A stretch of DNA of 64,000 bases from positions 35,663,954 to 35,727,953 of the forward strand of contig NC_135167.1 in NCBI RefSeq assembly GCF_041146795.1, given 5' to 3'. The position numbers and the translations under genes are program-made. Each line of letters opens with the position of its first letter. The stretch's first letter is position 1. The stretch is from Maylandia zebra (lineage: Eukaryota; Chordata; Actinopteri; Cichliformes; Cichlidae). Shown here piece by piece: positions 27,401 to 36,417 of the stretch. A model generated the notes under the pieces. It was not told the DNA's origin. It was given only the letters and a program-made list of their open reading frames with translations, and did no database searches.

Positions 27401-30400
27401 CAAAATCTGACAGTAATTTTCTCTATTCATAATTCCATTAATTTTGACAAGATTCCCAAACCCCAAACTATTACAGAGCTTCCATTATACTTTACAGATT
27501 GCTGTAGACACTCACTGCTGCACCTCTCTCCTGATCTTCTCCATACATACTGATAATGAGCTGAACCAAAATGTCAAATCTGGACTTCTGACTCCATCAG
27601 ACCTGTTAACACTATTTTTCACTCCAGTTCTTGTGTGATTTGGCATACCTCATCCTTTGATCCATTTCCCTTCATTAAGATCAGCTTCTGACAGCCACCC
27701 TACCACTGAGACCATTTCTGATCAGGCTTCAACAGTAGGTGGACATCTGGACAGCAGAGACCTGAGGGAGGCCTGAGATGTCCTGTGTCAGGTCTCTGCT
27801 GATTTTTTCCTTTCTTAGGGACATTACATTCAGTTACTGTTTGTCTACTGTAGACACTATTCTTCTCTACCACTCCTTTTATCCTCCATTTGAGTTTCCG
27901 ACTCAAAAATCTCTCTGAACTGAGTGAATGTGTACTATAAATTATTTTTAAAAAGATGTAGAAGACAAAATGACTTGATTTCTCTTTTTTTTAGGGGGGT
28001 GTATATGTTGAACTTAAGAGAAACAGATCGGTAACTTAAATTTCTGGTACAGGATAGCTCAGAGCATCTTAAACATCCTCCCTGAACTGCTCTACAAATT
28101 TCATTAAATGACCTCTAATGCTGTAATAATAGGCCTTTGCACTTTTATGATACTGTATTCAACTAACAAGCTGGTTGATCGTTGCATGTGTGTGAATGTT
28201 AGATAGAAAGCACTTAAAGCATAGAAACAAGTACTTGTATGAATGGATGTGAATGGGTGAATGTTGAAGGCTGTAAAGTGCTTTGAGTGCGAAAGTATAA
28301 TCATCTCTGGATCTCTTTCACAACATCTCTTTTGTCTGGTCTCCCTTCCATCACCCCCATCCGATCAAGGCAGATGGCCGCCCCTCCCTGAGCCTGGTTC
28401 TGCCAGACGTTTCTCCCTATTAAAACAGTTTTTTCTTACCACTGTCACCAAAGTGCTTGCACATGGGGGTTTGCCTGATTGTTGGAGGTTTTCTGTATTT
28501 TTTGAAGGGCTTTACTTTACAATATGAAGCACTTTGAGGTGACTGTTGTTGTGATTTGGCTTTATAGAAGTGAAACTGAATTGAATTGAAGTAGAGTAGA
28601 AATCCACTATATAAGAACCAGTCCACTTACCAATTTAAAAGAGTGTTGTCAGGGTTTACCTGTCTGACATCTGTGTCCAGTAGCCTGATACAAGCTGCAG
28701 TCACATGACTCCGACTCAACACATTGTCCTCCGTTCAGGCAAGGAAATGCACAGGGCTCCCCTGAGAGAAAACGAAAGGACAAGCAAACAATTACACTGT
28801 TTCTCATCAGACTGGAAACCTGAAAGAACGACTCCATGAATAATTTTCATTATTTCTAATAATGAAAATTATTATTATTAATCAGGAACAATAATATAGA
28901 AATAGTGTTTTTCCTTTCTCATAAAAGCTATGTGTACCACTGGTTAATTTTCCATCCTAATAACCACTACAACTGAGTTTAAGTGTTTGTCTGCAAGGTA
29001 TATATTTAAGGAAGTCACCATCTGCCTCTCTGCTTTCACGTGGAGTTGTGTGGCTCAAACAAATGTTCCAGTCACTGAACGAACCACCATCCCCCAAATG
29101 ATAGTTTTTCATCCTCCAATAAAACCATCTGCTCAATGGCCTTCCATGCTGTCTGCCTAGTGGGCCATGTCCCACATTAACATAGGTAAAAGTCATAAAG
29201 GAATCAGCCATGGGAGGGGGTCCAATTAGTCAAGCTGCTTTCCTCATGTTCATTCTGTGGGGGACAAGTACTCATTTGGCTCATTTGTTGCTCCAAATGT
29301 ACACAACATTACTAGGTTTCGATTACAAGCTGTAGCCAGGGAGGTAGAGGAGGTCATCTACTGACTGGAAGATTTGTGGGTCGATCTCTGGCTGCTCCAG
29401 CCTGCATGGCAAATATCATTGGGCAAGATATTAACTGCCAAGTTCCTCTCTGATGCATATACACACACACACTTTTGGGGTTGTTTTCACTATTTCTTTA
29501 CCACAAATATGACCAAGAAAATGGCATGTGCACTGAATTTGACCAGGTTTCTCCTTTTTAACAGACTTCTAAAATGTTTTTAGAACCACATTTGAGGAAA
29601 ATGGTATAAAGAGAAATTGTTATACTGAAGTTCTCCCTCAAACATTTGTACATTCATCCTTCAATCATTAATAAGAACTTTGTGAACCTACCTGGAATCC
29701 TACGAAACGATGACCCCAGGGCTTCCTTCACCTGCCTCGTCAGCAGTGAAGTATTAACTGGATGCTGGTCTGTTGAAATGGCTCCATTGTTGGTTTTTCC
29801 AAGTAACACTGAACCAGATTCATTTGATGTTACTGAGCTGGTCAGAAATTGTTCATATGGTGCTGAATTTGACCTTGAGTGATTATTAGACGGTAAACTG
29901 TATGATAAGTATTGTGAAGTATTTAAGGTGAGCATGGTCTGATCATCTGGAGTGTCTAGCGACTGATTTGACCATTCTGAGACAGCTTTTAATTGGCTTT
30001 GTGTTGTCTTGCTAGATTTTGTACCTGTGCCTTTTAATTGATCAGATATGATCCTAGTGGGTGCATTAATAAAAGAAGAATTCTTGGCTGGTGTGGTGCT
30101 GCTTGGTGATTGGCTAGAACTTGTTGTGCTGGTTAGCCAGATTAACTTGTTAGCCAGTATCTTTTTTGATGATTTTTTAGCTAAAGATGTCCTGCTTGTT
30201 GATTGGCTGGTTGGTGTTGATCTGCCTGATGACTGACTAGGTGCTATCACTGTAGTCATTGATGGTTCATTTTGTGACTTGAGTTCTTTTGTCACAGTTG
30301 TTGACTGGCTGTATAATGTTGTGCTTCGTGGCAATTTGTTGGATTTTATCGCAGAGGATGGAGATTTTTTATATATTGGTGTGGTTGTTAGTGGTTGGCT

Positions 30401-33400
30401 GGTTTGAGCTATACTGCCTTGAGATGAGCCAGCTGATGCTGATCGGGATGATGATCCACTAGCTGGTTCCAGGCTGTTTTGTGATTGGTTAAATAGCGCT
30501 TTCTCAGCTGGAGATAGACTGGCTGTTGCTGTGCTGCTTGATACTTGTTTGGTTTGTTCTGTTCTACCTCGTGATGGGCTAGTTGATGCTGGCACGCTTG
30601 GTGTTTGAGTGGCTAGTATTGGGCTGGCATGTGACTGATAAGATGGTGTTTTCTTGGTTAGTGACTGACTGGATGGAGCTGTGCTGCCTGATGAGAGGCT
30701 GTTTTGTTCTGTGCTGCTTTGTAGGCTAGTTGATGCTGTGCTGATTGGTGATTGACTTGTTTGTGCCAGGCTGCCCTGTGACGGCATAACTGATGGTGAT
30801 GGGTTTGATGATTGACTGGCTGGTACTAGACTTTTGTGATTTTGTGATTGGTCAGATAGTGTTTTTCCAGTTGGTGATTGAGAACCCAAATGATAACTGA
30901 ATGGTGCTGTGCTACCAGGCAATTGGCCGTTTTGTGTCATACTGCCTGGTGAGTGTCTTTTTTGTTCTGTTGTGCTTTGTAGTAGACTAGTCGATGCTGA
31001 GCTGTTTGGTGATTGGCTGCCTGGTGCTGAGCTGGTTTCTGAATTTTTAGATGGCACTGACATTGTTGGTGACTGATTGGATGAACCTGTATTGACTGCA
31101 GAATTGTTTGCTTGTGCTGTGCTACCCTGTGAAAGGACAGCTGATACTGAGTTTGATAACTGACTGGTGGGTACAGGACTTGTTCTTGATTGGTTAGATA
31201 GTGTTTTCTCAGCTGGTGATTGACTGGATGATACTGAGCTGTTTTCTGTTCTGCTTCCGAGTGATTGAGAAGGTGATGTTGATGTGGTTGGGAATTTGCT
31301 GACTGTTAGAAGGCTGGTTTGTGAGTGTTTGGATGGTGCTGTCTCAGCTGATGATTGACTGATTGGTGCTGTGTTCCCTGGTGATTGGCTGGAGGACATT
31401 GTTCTTGATGGTGTTTTACTAGGTGGTGCCGTGACTCCAGATGATTGGCCAGAGCTCATGGTCCATGAGATGTTTGGTGTCCTTTCTGAAGATGATGTAA
31501 GGTTTGACACAGCAGCCATGTTGACCAGTGATTTACTGGAGGCAGATATGTTGGTTTCTAATGTAGCGATTGTCATCTGGAGGTGCTTCAAGGAGAAAAA
31601 ATTGTATCAGCAAATATTTCATGCGACAGTTGCTATACAATAACAATAATAATAATAATAAGTCATACAGCTTGAACCTGATCTAAAGTAGCAATCTTTC
31701 AAATCCTCTTACAACTAAATATGTTACATCTGATCATTTTCATATTGGAACTCAGTAATGTTTGGCAAAGAAATAAAGAGAGCAATTTCAGCAAACTAAA
31801 ATAAAGTCCTTGTAATGCTTTGCTGAATTAATTCTGTAAGTTTAATATCAAGCTAATCTGGAAAACGAGTACAGGTCTCAGGTGACAGATTAATAAAGAT
31901 TTGATTAAAATGTAAGATACCTAAAACTTTTACAATTTAGTGTTTTGTTGAAGAAAAATTCCTCCCAGAATTAGGCTGGATGTTGCCAAACTAGAATCAT
32001 GATCGGCAAGGATGGAATTGAGGTGGTAATGGGAAAGGAAGAGGCTCTAAAGAAAAGACCTGTCATCCAGCTTTCATTAACGACTGCTCTGTGACTTACA
32101 ACAGTTTTCCTTTCCAGCTCAACAACCCAACTGACTCCCTTTTGGTTGTGTCTGTTTCCTCTTTTGGATGACCTCTATTGTCTAAAAGTATTCGCCCCTT
32201 TCATTTCACTATATCGATGTGTGATATGTGAAATTAGAAGGCTGGTAAAGTGTTCCCAAGAGAGTAAAACACTGGGGGAAAACATTTGATATCTGGAATG
32301 TTTTGGCATGGCGATTTCCATATTAAGATAACTGGATATTTTACAAAAAAAAACCCACCTTAACAACAGGTTTGGTTTTAAAACATTCTCATTACAGTGG
32401 CATTCCAAAATTATCAGTCCAGCCTTGCTTCCACACTTTTACGTGACTGGATACTTGAGCTCTGAAACCCAGCCTTTCATCTCAAAGAGCAGGAACAAAG
32501 CAGGTGGCAAGGGTGATGTGTAAGGGGGGTATAAGGGGTAACTGACTATGAATTATTAATCAGTGATCAGTATCAGAAAAACAAAGAGGGAGTACTTCAC
32601 ATATGTAAAAGCACTATGTCAATATGCATATAACAATGCACTGATTAAACTAAAATTAGAGCAGTTAAAGCTGCTCTAATTTTAACAAGGACATTATATA
32701 GAGAGTAAAAAAAAATACCTACAACATTTTTTTTTTAGCATATTTTGTGCTACTAATTGCTTTGCTCCTTTAGGGGCTCCTATAGTTTGGACCGGATTCT
32801 CATGAACCAAAGGGAGAACAAAAGAGCAACCACATTCAGGCAGATAGCGGCTCTGACAGAGGAAGAGCAAGACAACAGAGCAGCTTCTTTATATTCCTGC
32901 TGGGACTCCTTCGCATGTCGAGGAAGCAGGGAACAATGCACACTGTTTATATATTTTCATATATATCTCCACACTGAGTGACAGCCTGAACTTAGCAGCT
33001 TGAAATGCTTTTTTTAGGCCGTCCATGAATACAGACATCAAATTTTGGGTAAAACGACAGACTTCTTGGATTAAAAACAAGTTAATTTTTATAATTAAAA
33101 ATTAAAAAGTCATACATTAAGATTCTGCAATAAAACTAGAAATATGTTGCATTTCACATATATTCAACTAACTTATACTTAAGCAAACAATCGAGTCTTT
33201 TAGGGAAATTAAAAGTGAAAAACGTAAACACTGTGTATAAATTATGGGAAGAAGCACTCCCATGTGATGACGATGGTGATGTGAGCAATGCTGATTTTTT
33301 TGGGAGATATCTGGCTGTGTGTTTGCCGCCCGAAGCAGCTCCATCAGCATCAACGATCAATGCAGCTGCCTACCTGCCCTCCCTGGGAAGCGGTGTCCCA

Positions 33401-34320
33401 TTTCTGATGCTTTATCCCGCTGCTCCCGCTGCTGGGACAGAGAGAACAAGGAGAGGTTTGTTCCCACTGCAGGTTTCACCCCCACTGACACCACAAACCC
33501 ACCACCAACCAGGAATCACGCAGACCACCAAACAACCTGGTGATTGACCAGACTGTCATGCTTCTCAATTAATCGATTAAAGCATCATGAAATGGACAGG
33601 TTTCGATGAGCTAAAGCAGATGTTGTTGTTTTTTTTAAATCATATTGTTTTTTTATGTATGGCCTAATGCCTCAAAGCCAGCATATACTATACTACATAT
33701 ACTGTATAATACTCACACACAATACTCAAATAAAATTTTTAACATAACTTATAGTTAATATATAAAACTATGTGGGCTTTAATGCAAATATAATCACCAA
33801 AATAAATCCTTCACATATAATATGTAAATTATGAATATGTGACAAATAAACATTATGTAAACTACTAACTAAATGCAAGGAAACAATTTTTAAAAATGAC
33901 TCACTCATTAAATTCATCCCAGTTAGAAATGTTCACTCTTTCCACACCCCAGGAAAGGTGCGCTGAAATTAGAGGGGAAATGGGCAAAAATAAGGAAAGA
34001 CAATAGGCTGTGACCTTTTTTAAAAAGAGACCAACTTTAATAACTAACTAAATAACTAAGTAAATAAATAAGCGTTTAAACTGCAGGATGTAACCTGAGC
34101 TGCCGCATAAAGCACCTGTGGTATCTAAACTTTTCCTATACAAACAGGATGTGACCGTGTTGGGACTCTGTCTCTTACACTCAGAAATCACACTTCGCCT
34201 TCCCGCGGCATCAGGGGTCGCGTGCGTGCTTCCCGGTGCGTAGGACTCACCTTGATAAATGAGGATAAAACACGAAGATAATAAGTGAAAAAGCCTTCTC
34301 CGTCTTAAATAGGGATCCAT
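7985..34320 (-). CDS. otog: otogelin, 5' part of gene (partial, runs off left edge)
   Basis: Otogelin is a secreted gel-forming glycoprotein of the acellular membranes over the inner-ear sensory epithelia (family knowledge). Proposed exons, in transcript order, are 34320-34251, 33466-33374, 31557-29692, 28761-28660, 26902-26745, 25632-25511, 25419-25211, 24470-24340, 24234-24128, 23290-23181, 22637-22512, 22269-22161, 21769-21723, 20714-20569, 17441-17309, 16463-16286, 13978-13854, 13461-13249, 12301-12136, 11384-11310, 10302-10256 and 8150-7985. All use GT donors and AG acceptors. From exon 4 on, every junction keeps the frame. Order of modules: signal peptide, Ser/Thr-rich block, EGF-like, VWD1, C8, TIL, VWD2, C8, TIL, start of a further TIL. 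Phrases such as [35 protein letters not shown] and [11 protein letters not shown] are otogelin-like and separate it from VWF and gel-forming mucins. Otogelin-like (otogl) is the main alternative. The VWD3, VWD4 and C-terminal knot exons are not in the window. Confidence 0.9.
8440..10190 (-). mobile_element. RTE-like non-LTR retrotransposon remnant
   Basis: Minus-strand fragments carry reverse-transcriptase features. At 8809-8570 the peptide contains [20 protein letters not shown] and [13 protein letters not shown]. At 9523-9335 it contains [17 protein letters not shown]. Both resemble the C-terminal and fingers/palm parts of teleost non-LTR polymerases. Stops and frameshifts throughout show it is dead. 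It lies in the otog intron between exons 21 and 22. Confidence 0.7.
10256..12301 (-). CDS. otog: otog exons 19-21, second TIL module
   Basis: Exons 12301-12136, 11384-11310 and 10302-10256 encode a Cys-rich TIL module and connector. It includes [52 protein letters not shown] and the short exon [15 protein letters not shown]. The two small exons were recognised by phase agreement (2 to 2, then 2 to 1) and by splice signals (GTAAGG, GTAAGC and GTGAGT donors). Confidence 0.87.
13249..13461 (-). CDS. otog: otog exon 18, second C8 domain
   Basis: This 213-bp exon encodes [20 protein letters not shown], then [20 protein letters not shown] and [10 protein letters not shown]. The Cys pattern and the [10 protein letters not shown] segment are typical of a C8 domain after a VWD. 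The acceptor is TTTTTAACAG and the donor is GTGAGT. The phases (1 and 1) match exons 17 and 19. Confidence 0.92.
13854..20714 (-). CDS. otog: otog exons 14-17, second VWD domain
   Basis: Exons 20714-20569, 17441-17309, 16463-16286 and 13978-13854 join in frame. The domain opens with [20 protein letters not shown], continues with [20 protein letters not shown] and [20 protein letters not shown], and ends with [20 protein letters not shown]. The signature is GLCGTFNG rather than CGLCGNFN, a change shared with otogelin as I know it. The introns are long and hold a hAT-like element (17997-18970) and an L2-like LINE tail (about 14510-15475). Confidence 0.92.
14510..15475 (+). mobile_element. L2-like LINE, 3' fragment
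   Basis: This plus-strand fragment reads through a degenerate polymerase C-terminal region, including a [12 protein letters not shown] segment and an ACTGCTGGTTTACTTGTGGT stretch. It is followed by the common teleost LINE 3' tail (CCCTCCCTGAACCTGGTTCT, then GGGAGTTTTTCCTTCCCACTG). A (CTTT)n microsatellite near 15387-15425 is embedded in the tail. The element sits in the otog intron between exons 16 and 17. Confidence 0.65.
15387..15425. repeat. (CTTT)n microsatellite
   Basis: About nine to ten uninterrupted CTTT units lie within the LINE tail in an otog intron. Confidence 0.9.
17997..18970. mobile_element. hAT-type non-autonomous DNA transposon
   Basis: The 974-bp element is bounded by an 8-bp direct repeat, GTAGCAGG, at 17989-17996 and 18971-18978. 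The ends are imperfect inverted repeats: CAGAGATGGGCGTTACGAGTA on the left, and CAGTGTTGGTCAAGTTACTT read inward from the right. The 8-bp target duplication and CAG ends fit the hAT superfamily. No transposase reading frame remains. Subterminal AGTAACT/AGTAATC motifs are repeated near the right end. Confidence 0.85.
21723..22637 (-). CDS. otog: otog exons 11-13, first TIL module
   Basis: Exons 22637-22512, 22269-22161 and 21769-21723 encode a trypsin-inhibitor-like Cys-rich module and its E' extension. Readable stretches are [52 protein letters not shown] and [21 protein letters not shown] inside the middle exon (22204-22209) looks like a donor, but the frame runs on to GGTGAGC at 22160. The longer exon fits both the phase and the family. 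Confidence 0.9.
23181..24234 (-). CDS. otog: otog exons 9-10, first C8 domain
   Basis: Exons 24234-24128 and 23290-23181 encode [20 protein letters not shown], then [16 protein letters not shown] and [20 protein letters not shown]. The Cys spacing and the P-F-x-x-C-H-x-x-V-x-P signature are those of the C8 domain that follows VWD in VWF-like proteins. The junction phases (2, then 1) agree with both neighbours. Confidence 0.9.
24340..24470 (-). CDS. otog: otog exon 8, VWD1-to-C8 linker
   Basis: This exon has no start codon and is shorter than most open frames, so it is easily missed. It is 131 bp, enters in phase 1 and leaves in phase 0, which is exactly what the neighbouring exons need. It encodes [20 protein letters not shown] and then [15 protein letters not shown] and about ten further residues. 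The FGNSW motif is typical of the end of a VWD unit. The acceptor is TGTTTCTTAG and the donor is CTG/GTAAGG. Confidence 0.85.
25211..26902 (-). CDS. otog: otog exons 5-7, first VWD domain
   Basis: Three exons (26902-26745, 25632-25511, 25419-25211) join in frame to form a complete VWD domain. It opens with [20 protein letters not shown]. The middle carries [20 protein letters not shown], and it closes with the VWD signature [20 protein letters not shown]. Splice signals are GTGAGT, GTTAGC and GTGAGA donors and CTAG, GTAG and TTTAG acceptors. The ETFDG and CGLCGNFN motifs are both intact, so a folded calcium-binding VWD is expected. Confidence 0.92.
27195..27665. repeat. Dispersed repeat fragment
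   Basis: The segment with CAATAATATTGAGGTGCAGA, GGCCAATCCATGACTGACA and CTGTAGACACTCACTGCTG resembles a repeat I know as common in fish genomes. The superfamily is not assigned. It lies in the otog intron between exons 4 and 5. Confidence 0.4.
28325..28600 (+). mobile_element. L2-like LINE 3' tail
   Basis: It contains CTCCCTGAGCCTGGTTCTGC, CACTTTGAGGTGACTGTTGT and ends near GAATTGAATTGAA. This is the standard teleost LINE tail, 5'-truncated. Preceding sequence (about 28140-28305) resembles the inverted AGCGCTTT SINE tail. Confidence 0.65.
28660..28761 (-). CDS. otog: otog exon 4, EGF-like module
   Basis: This 102-bp exon is phase 1 at both ends. It encodes [20 protein letters not shown] and then [14 protein letters not shown]. 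The spacing C-x3-C-x5-C-x5-C-x-C-x10-C is that of an EGF-like domain. The acceptor is TTCTCTCAG and the donor is GTAAAC. The same FPC-NGG-C-CDCS-ATG-RC pattern precedes the first VWD domain in vertebrate otogelin. Confidence 0.88.
29692..31557 (-). CDS. otog: otog exon 3, giant Ser/Thr-rich mucin-like exon
   Basis: About 620 residues are encoded without a break. Ser and Thr dominate, with many SQSP/SQSS motifs and N-x-S/T sequons such as NQS, so dense O- and N-glycosylation is expected (inference). Between about 30390 and 31360 a longer module recurs about five times: SP-AEK-x-L-x-NQS, then a Pro/Ser stretch, then SQGS-x-AQT. The 3' end is well defined by a CCAG/GTAGGT donor, in phase with the EGF exon. 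The 5' end is uncertain. Acceptors at 31557 (phase 1, matches exon 2), 31576 and 31585 (phase 0, better pyrimidine tract) are all possible. As I recall, mammalian otogelin carries its Ser/Thr/Pro-rich region centrally rather than here. Confidence 0.7.
33374..33466 (-). CDS. otog: otog exon 2 (candidate)
   Basis: This 93-bp stretch is flanked by a CCTGCAG acceptor and a CAG/GTAGGC donor. It is open in phase 1 to phase 1, which fits exon 1 exactly. It would encode [20 protein letters not shown] and about ten more residues. No domain is recognised. Support comes only from the splice signals, phase and position. An antisense Cys-rich frame overlaps it and is considered chance. Confidence 0.45.
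34251..34320 (-). CDS. otog: otog exon 1, start codon and signal peptide
   Basis: The exon encodes [20 protein letters not shown] followed by IYQ. This is a basic N-terminus followed by a hydrophobic core, as expected of a signal peptide. It ends in a strong GTGAGT donor after the first base of a codon. An in-frame ATG seven codons further upstream (34341) would extend the protein by MRIRETR. The downstream ATG was preferred because it puts the charged n-region directly before the hydrophobic core. A CpG-rich stretch lies just upstream. Confidence 0.6.
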
Positions 34321-34329
34321 TCGTGTTTC

Positions 34330-34560
34330 GCGGATCCGCACTCAGTCGGGTTTGGACAGCATCACCTGGTGAGAACCCTCCGGCTGGACTCCCGACTCTC
34401 CCTGTGCTGCTCCATCCGGCTCATCCCCGAGCGGTCCTCGGCGCGCCTCAAAAACCGCTGCACCTGCTCATTAGCATAAATTATGCACAGGTGGGCGCGC
34501 GGGGGATGGAAGGGGCTCAGTCAGAGGGCTTTGATGACGCGAAACTGCTGTCTGTAAGTA
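34330..34560. promoter_or_regulatory. CpG-rich region upstream of otog
   Basis: The sequence is strongly enriched in G+C and CpG (GCGCGCC, GGGCGCGCGGGGG) within an AT-rich neighbourhood and lies directly upstream of the otog start codon. I read it as the otog promoter region. No TATA box was identified. Confidence 0.5.
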
Positions 34561-34978
34561 AAACCACTGACCAGCCACCACCCTAACTAGCAAAACTATA
34601 AACTACACGAATGCTTGTTTTTTGTAAAACATGCTGAATTCTGTTTAAAACTGAGGAGGAGAGAATGGCAACCACGAAAACAACTCCCCCCTTGTGGTTC
34701 ACAGAACAGCAGGCGCCAGGGTGGGAAATTCCATATGGTTATTTCAATTTCAAAAAATAAAAAAATACCAGGACTAAATGGATTACATATGTCTTAAATG
34801 TCCTTTACTTCAAGGAGGGAGGAGAAATTAGGGTTAGAGGTGGGCGGACTGATACAAATATCGATAGCATCAAAACCAATGCTGGTATTGGTATTTTATT
34901 GATACTAACAAGACTGATACTTTGTTTTTATCCTCTAAGTTTTTGGGGGGGTTTTGTGCGTCGCAATTCAGTATTTAT

Positions 34979-34999
34979 GGGGGGGGGGGGGGGGGGGGG
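34979..34999 (+). repeat. G21 homopolymer
   Basis: Twenty-one consecutive G residues, with a further G7 run about 35 bases upstream. It is likely unstable and capable of forming a G-quadruplex (inference). Confidence 0.9.
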
Positions 35000-35926
35000 T
35001 GTTTTAATTTTGTTTGTTTGAAACAAAATCTACCTCAGATATGCGCTGTGAAAAATGTTTAAACCTTTTTATGTTGACTCTCACATCTGTTTTATATATA
35101 TATATAACCTATAGCACATTTAAACAGTGGACGTTGAACCAAACTGTTTCAGGGCACATTTGCATTTCAAACAGCTGAAAGGTGTTGTATTGTGTTAACT
35201 AATTTTTATGCACAGTAAAAGTCACAATGATTTAGTGGTCATGAAAATGTGTTCAGAATTTGCAAATTGTTGATGATTTATGTAATAAACCATGACATAC
35301 AGCTGCACACATTAGCCACCTTATAACAAATATATACCAAATATATCAAATTCTGCAGTATCTCACAGCACTAGTGGGAATAACGATGAATATGGTGAAT
35401 CACTGGTGTTGAGAGTGAGGTAGGGATTAACATGTACATACGTCTTCCTACTCCATTTCAAACTTTATGATTGAGTTTATAATTCATGTCATTTAGAGAT
35501 TTTGTTTGTGCACATGTATGTATGTATGTATGTGTACTTGTATATGCAAGTATGTGTGTGCGAAAATGTGGTTCGTTTTATATATTATATATATTAGTAA
35601 TTTCAAAGAAACACTTCGGATCCAGTATTTTTCTTCTTGTTGATTATGATGTTGTTTCTACCTTTTTATTATTTACAAAAATGCCAAAGGTAATACAGTT
35701 TGTATTTTTGTACAAGCAGGGTGATGCCCAAAGATCTAAACTGGACACGTGGAGGACAGAAGAAGGAGTGGCAGAACTTTAAAACCATCTACTGCAGATG
35801 AACAGCAACTGAATGTAATAGGGGGGACAGAATCCAGCAAAGACCTGACGCAGAACCTGAGTGATGCATCTGGCTTTTCGTTGATCCACCTACCTTTTAG
35901 AAATGGTGTCAGTCAAAGGGTGATAA

Positions 35927-36020
35927 ATCCATCCATCCATCCATCCTCTTCCGCTTACCTTGTCCTATAGGCTGGAGCCTATCCCAGCTGTCTTACAATG
36001 AGAGGCAGGGTACACAATGG
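35927..36020 (+). repeat. Dispersed teleost repeat fragment
   Basis: Tandem CCATC units are followed by CTTCCGCTTACCTTGTCC and GGAGCCTATCCCAGCTGTCT, a sequence pattern familiar from many fish genomes. Confidence 0.5.
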
Positions 36021-36417
36021 CCAGTTCGGTTATGAATCCAAATATGACATTTTTGGTTTGAATCATTCTATGTACAAAGGAGATCTAAACTGGACAGAGC
36101 AGTGAGTCTCTATAGCAATCTGTAAAACATGTTGAAGGCTCTGTCGTGGTTTGAGCGCAGCAGCCAGAGGTGTTGGATCTTATTAAAATTGATGGAATTA
36201 GAAACATAGAAAAGTACAGTCAGATTTTGATCCAACATGTAATACCGAGTGGAAAGTGTCTGATCATAAACAGTTTTATTTTTCACAATGATGATGATTC
36301 CAAACACATTGCCAATGTGGCAAAAGCATACGCAAATAGAAAAATACACAATGGATTCATAGACTGGCCTTCCCAGGGCCTGAACATCAATATGACTAAA
36401 GCATGTACAGCACCACC

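Noticed and set aside
28957..29211. Minus-strand 84-codon frame between otog exons 3 and 4
   Set aside because: It has no splice sites joining it in phase to exons 3 and 4, which already join each other in phase, and no recognisable domain.
33319..33543. Cys-rich plus-strand open frame opposite otog exon 2
   Set aside because: It has no matching splice signals or domain. The minus-strand reading has both splice sites and the right phase.
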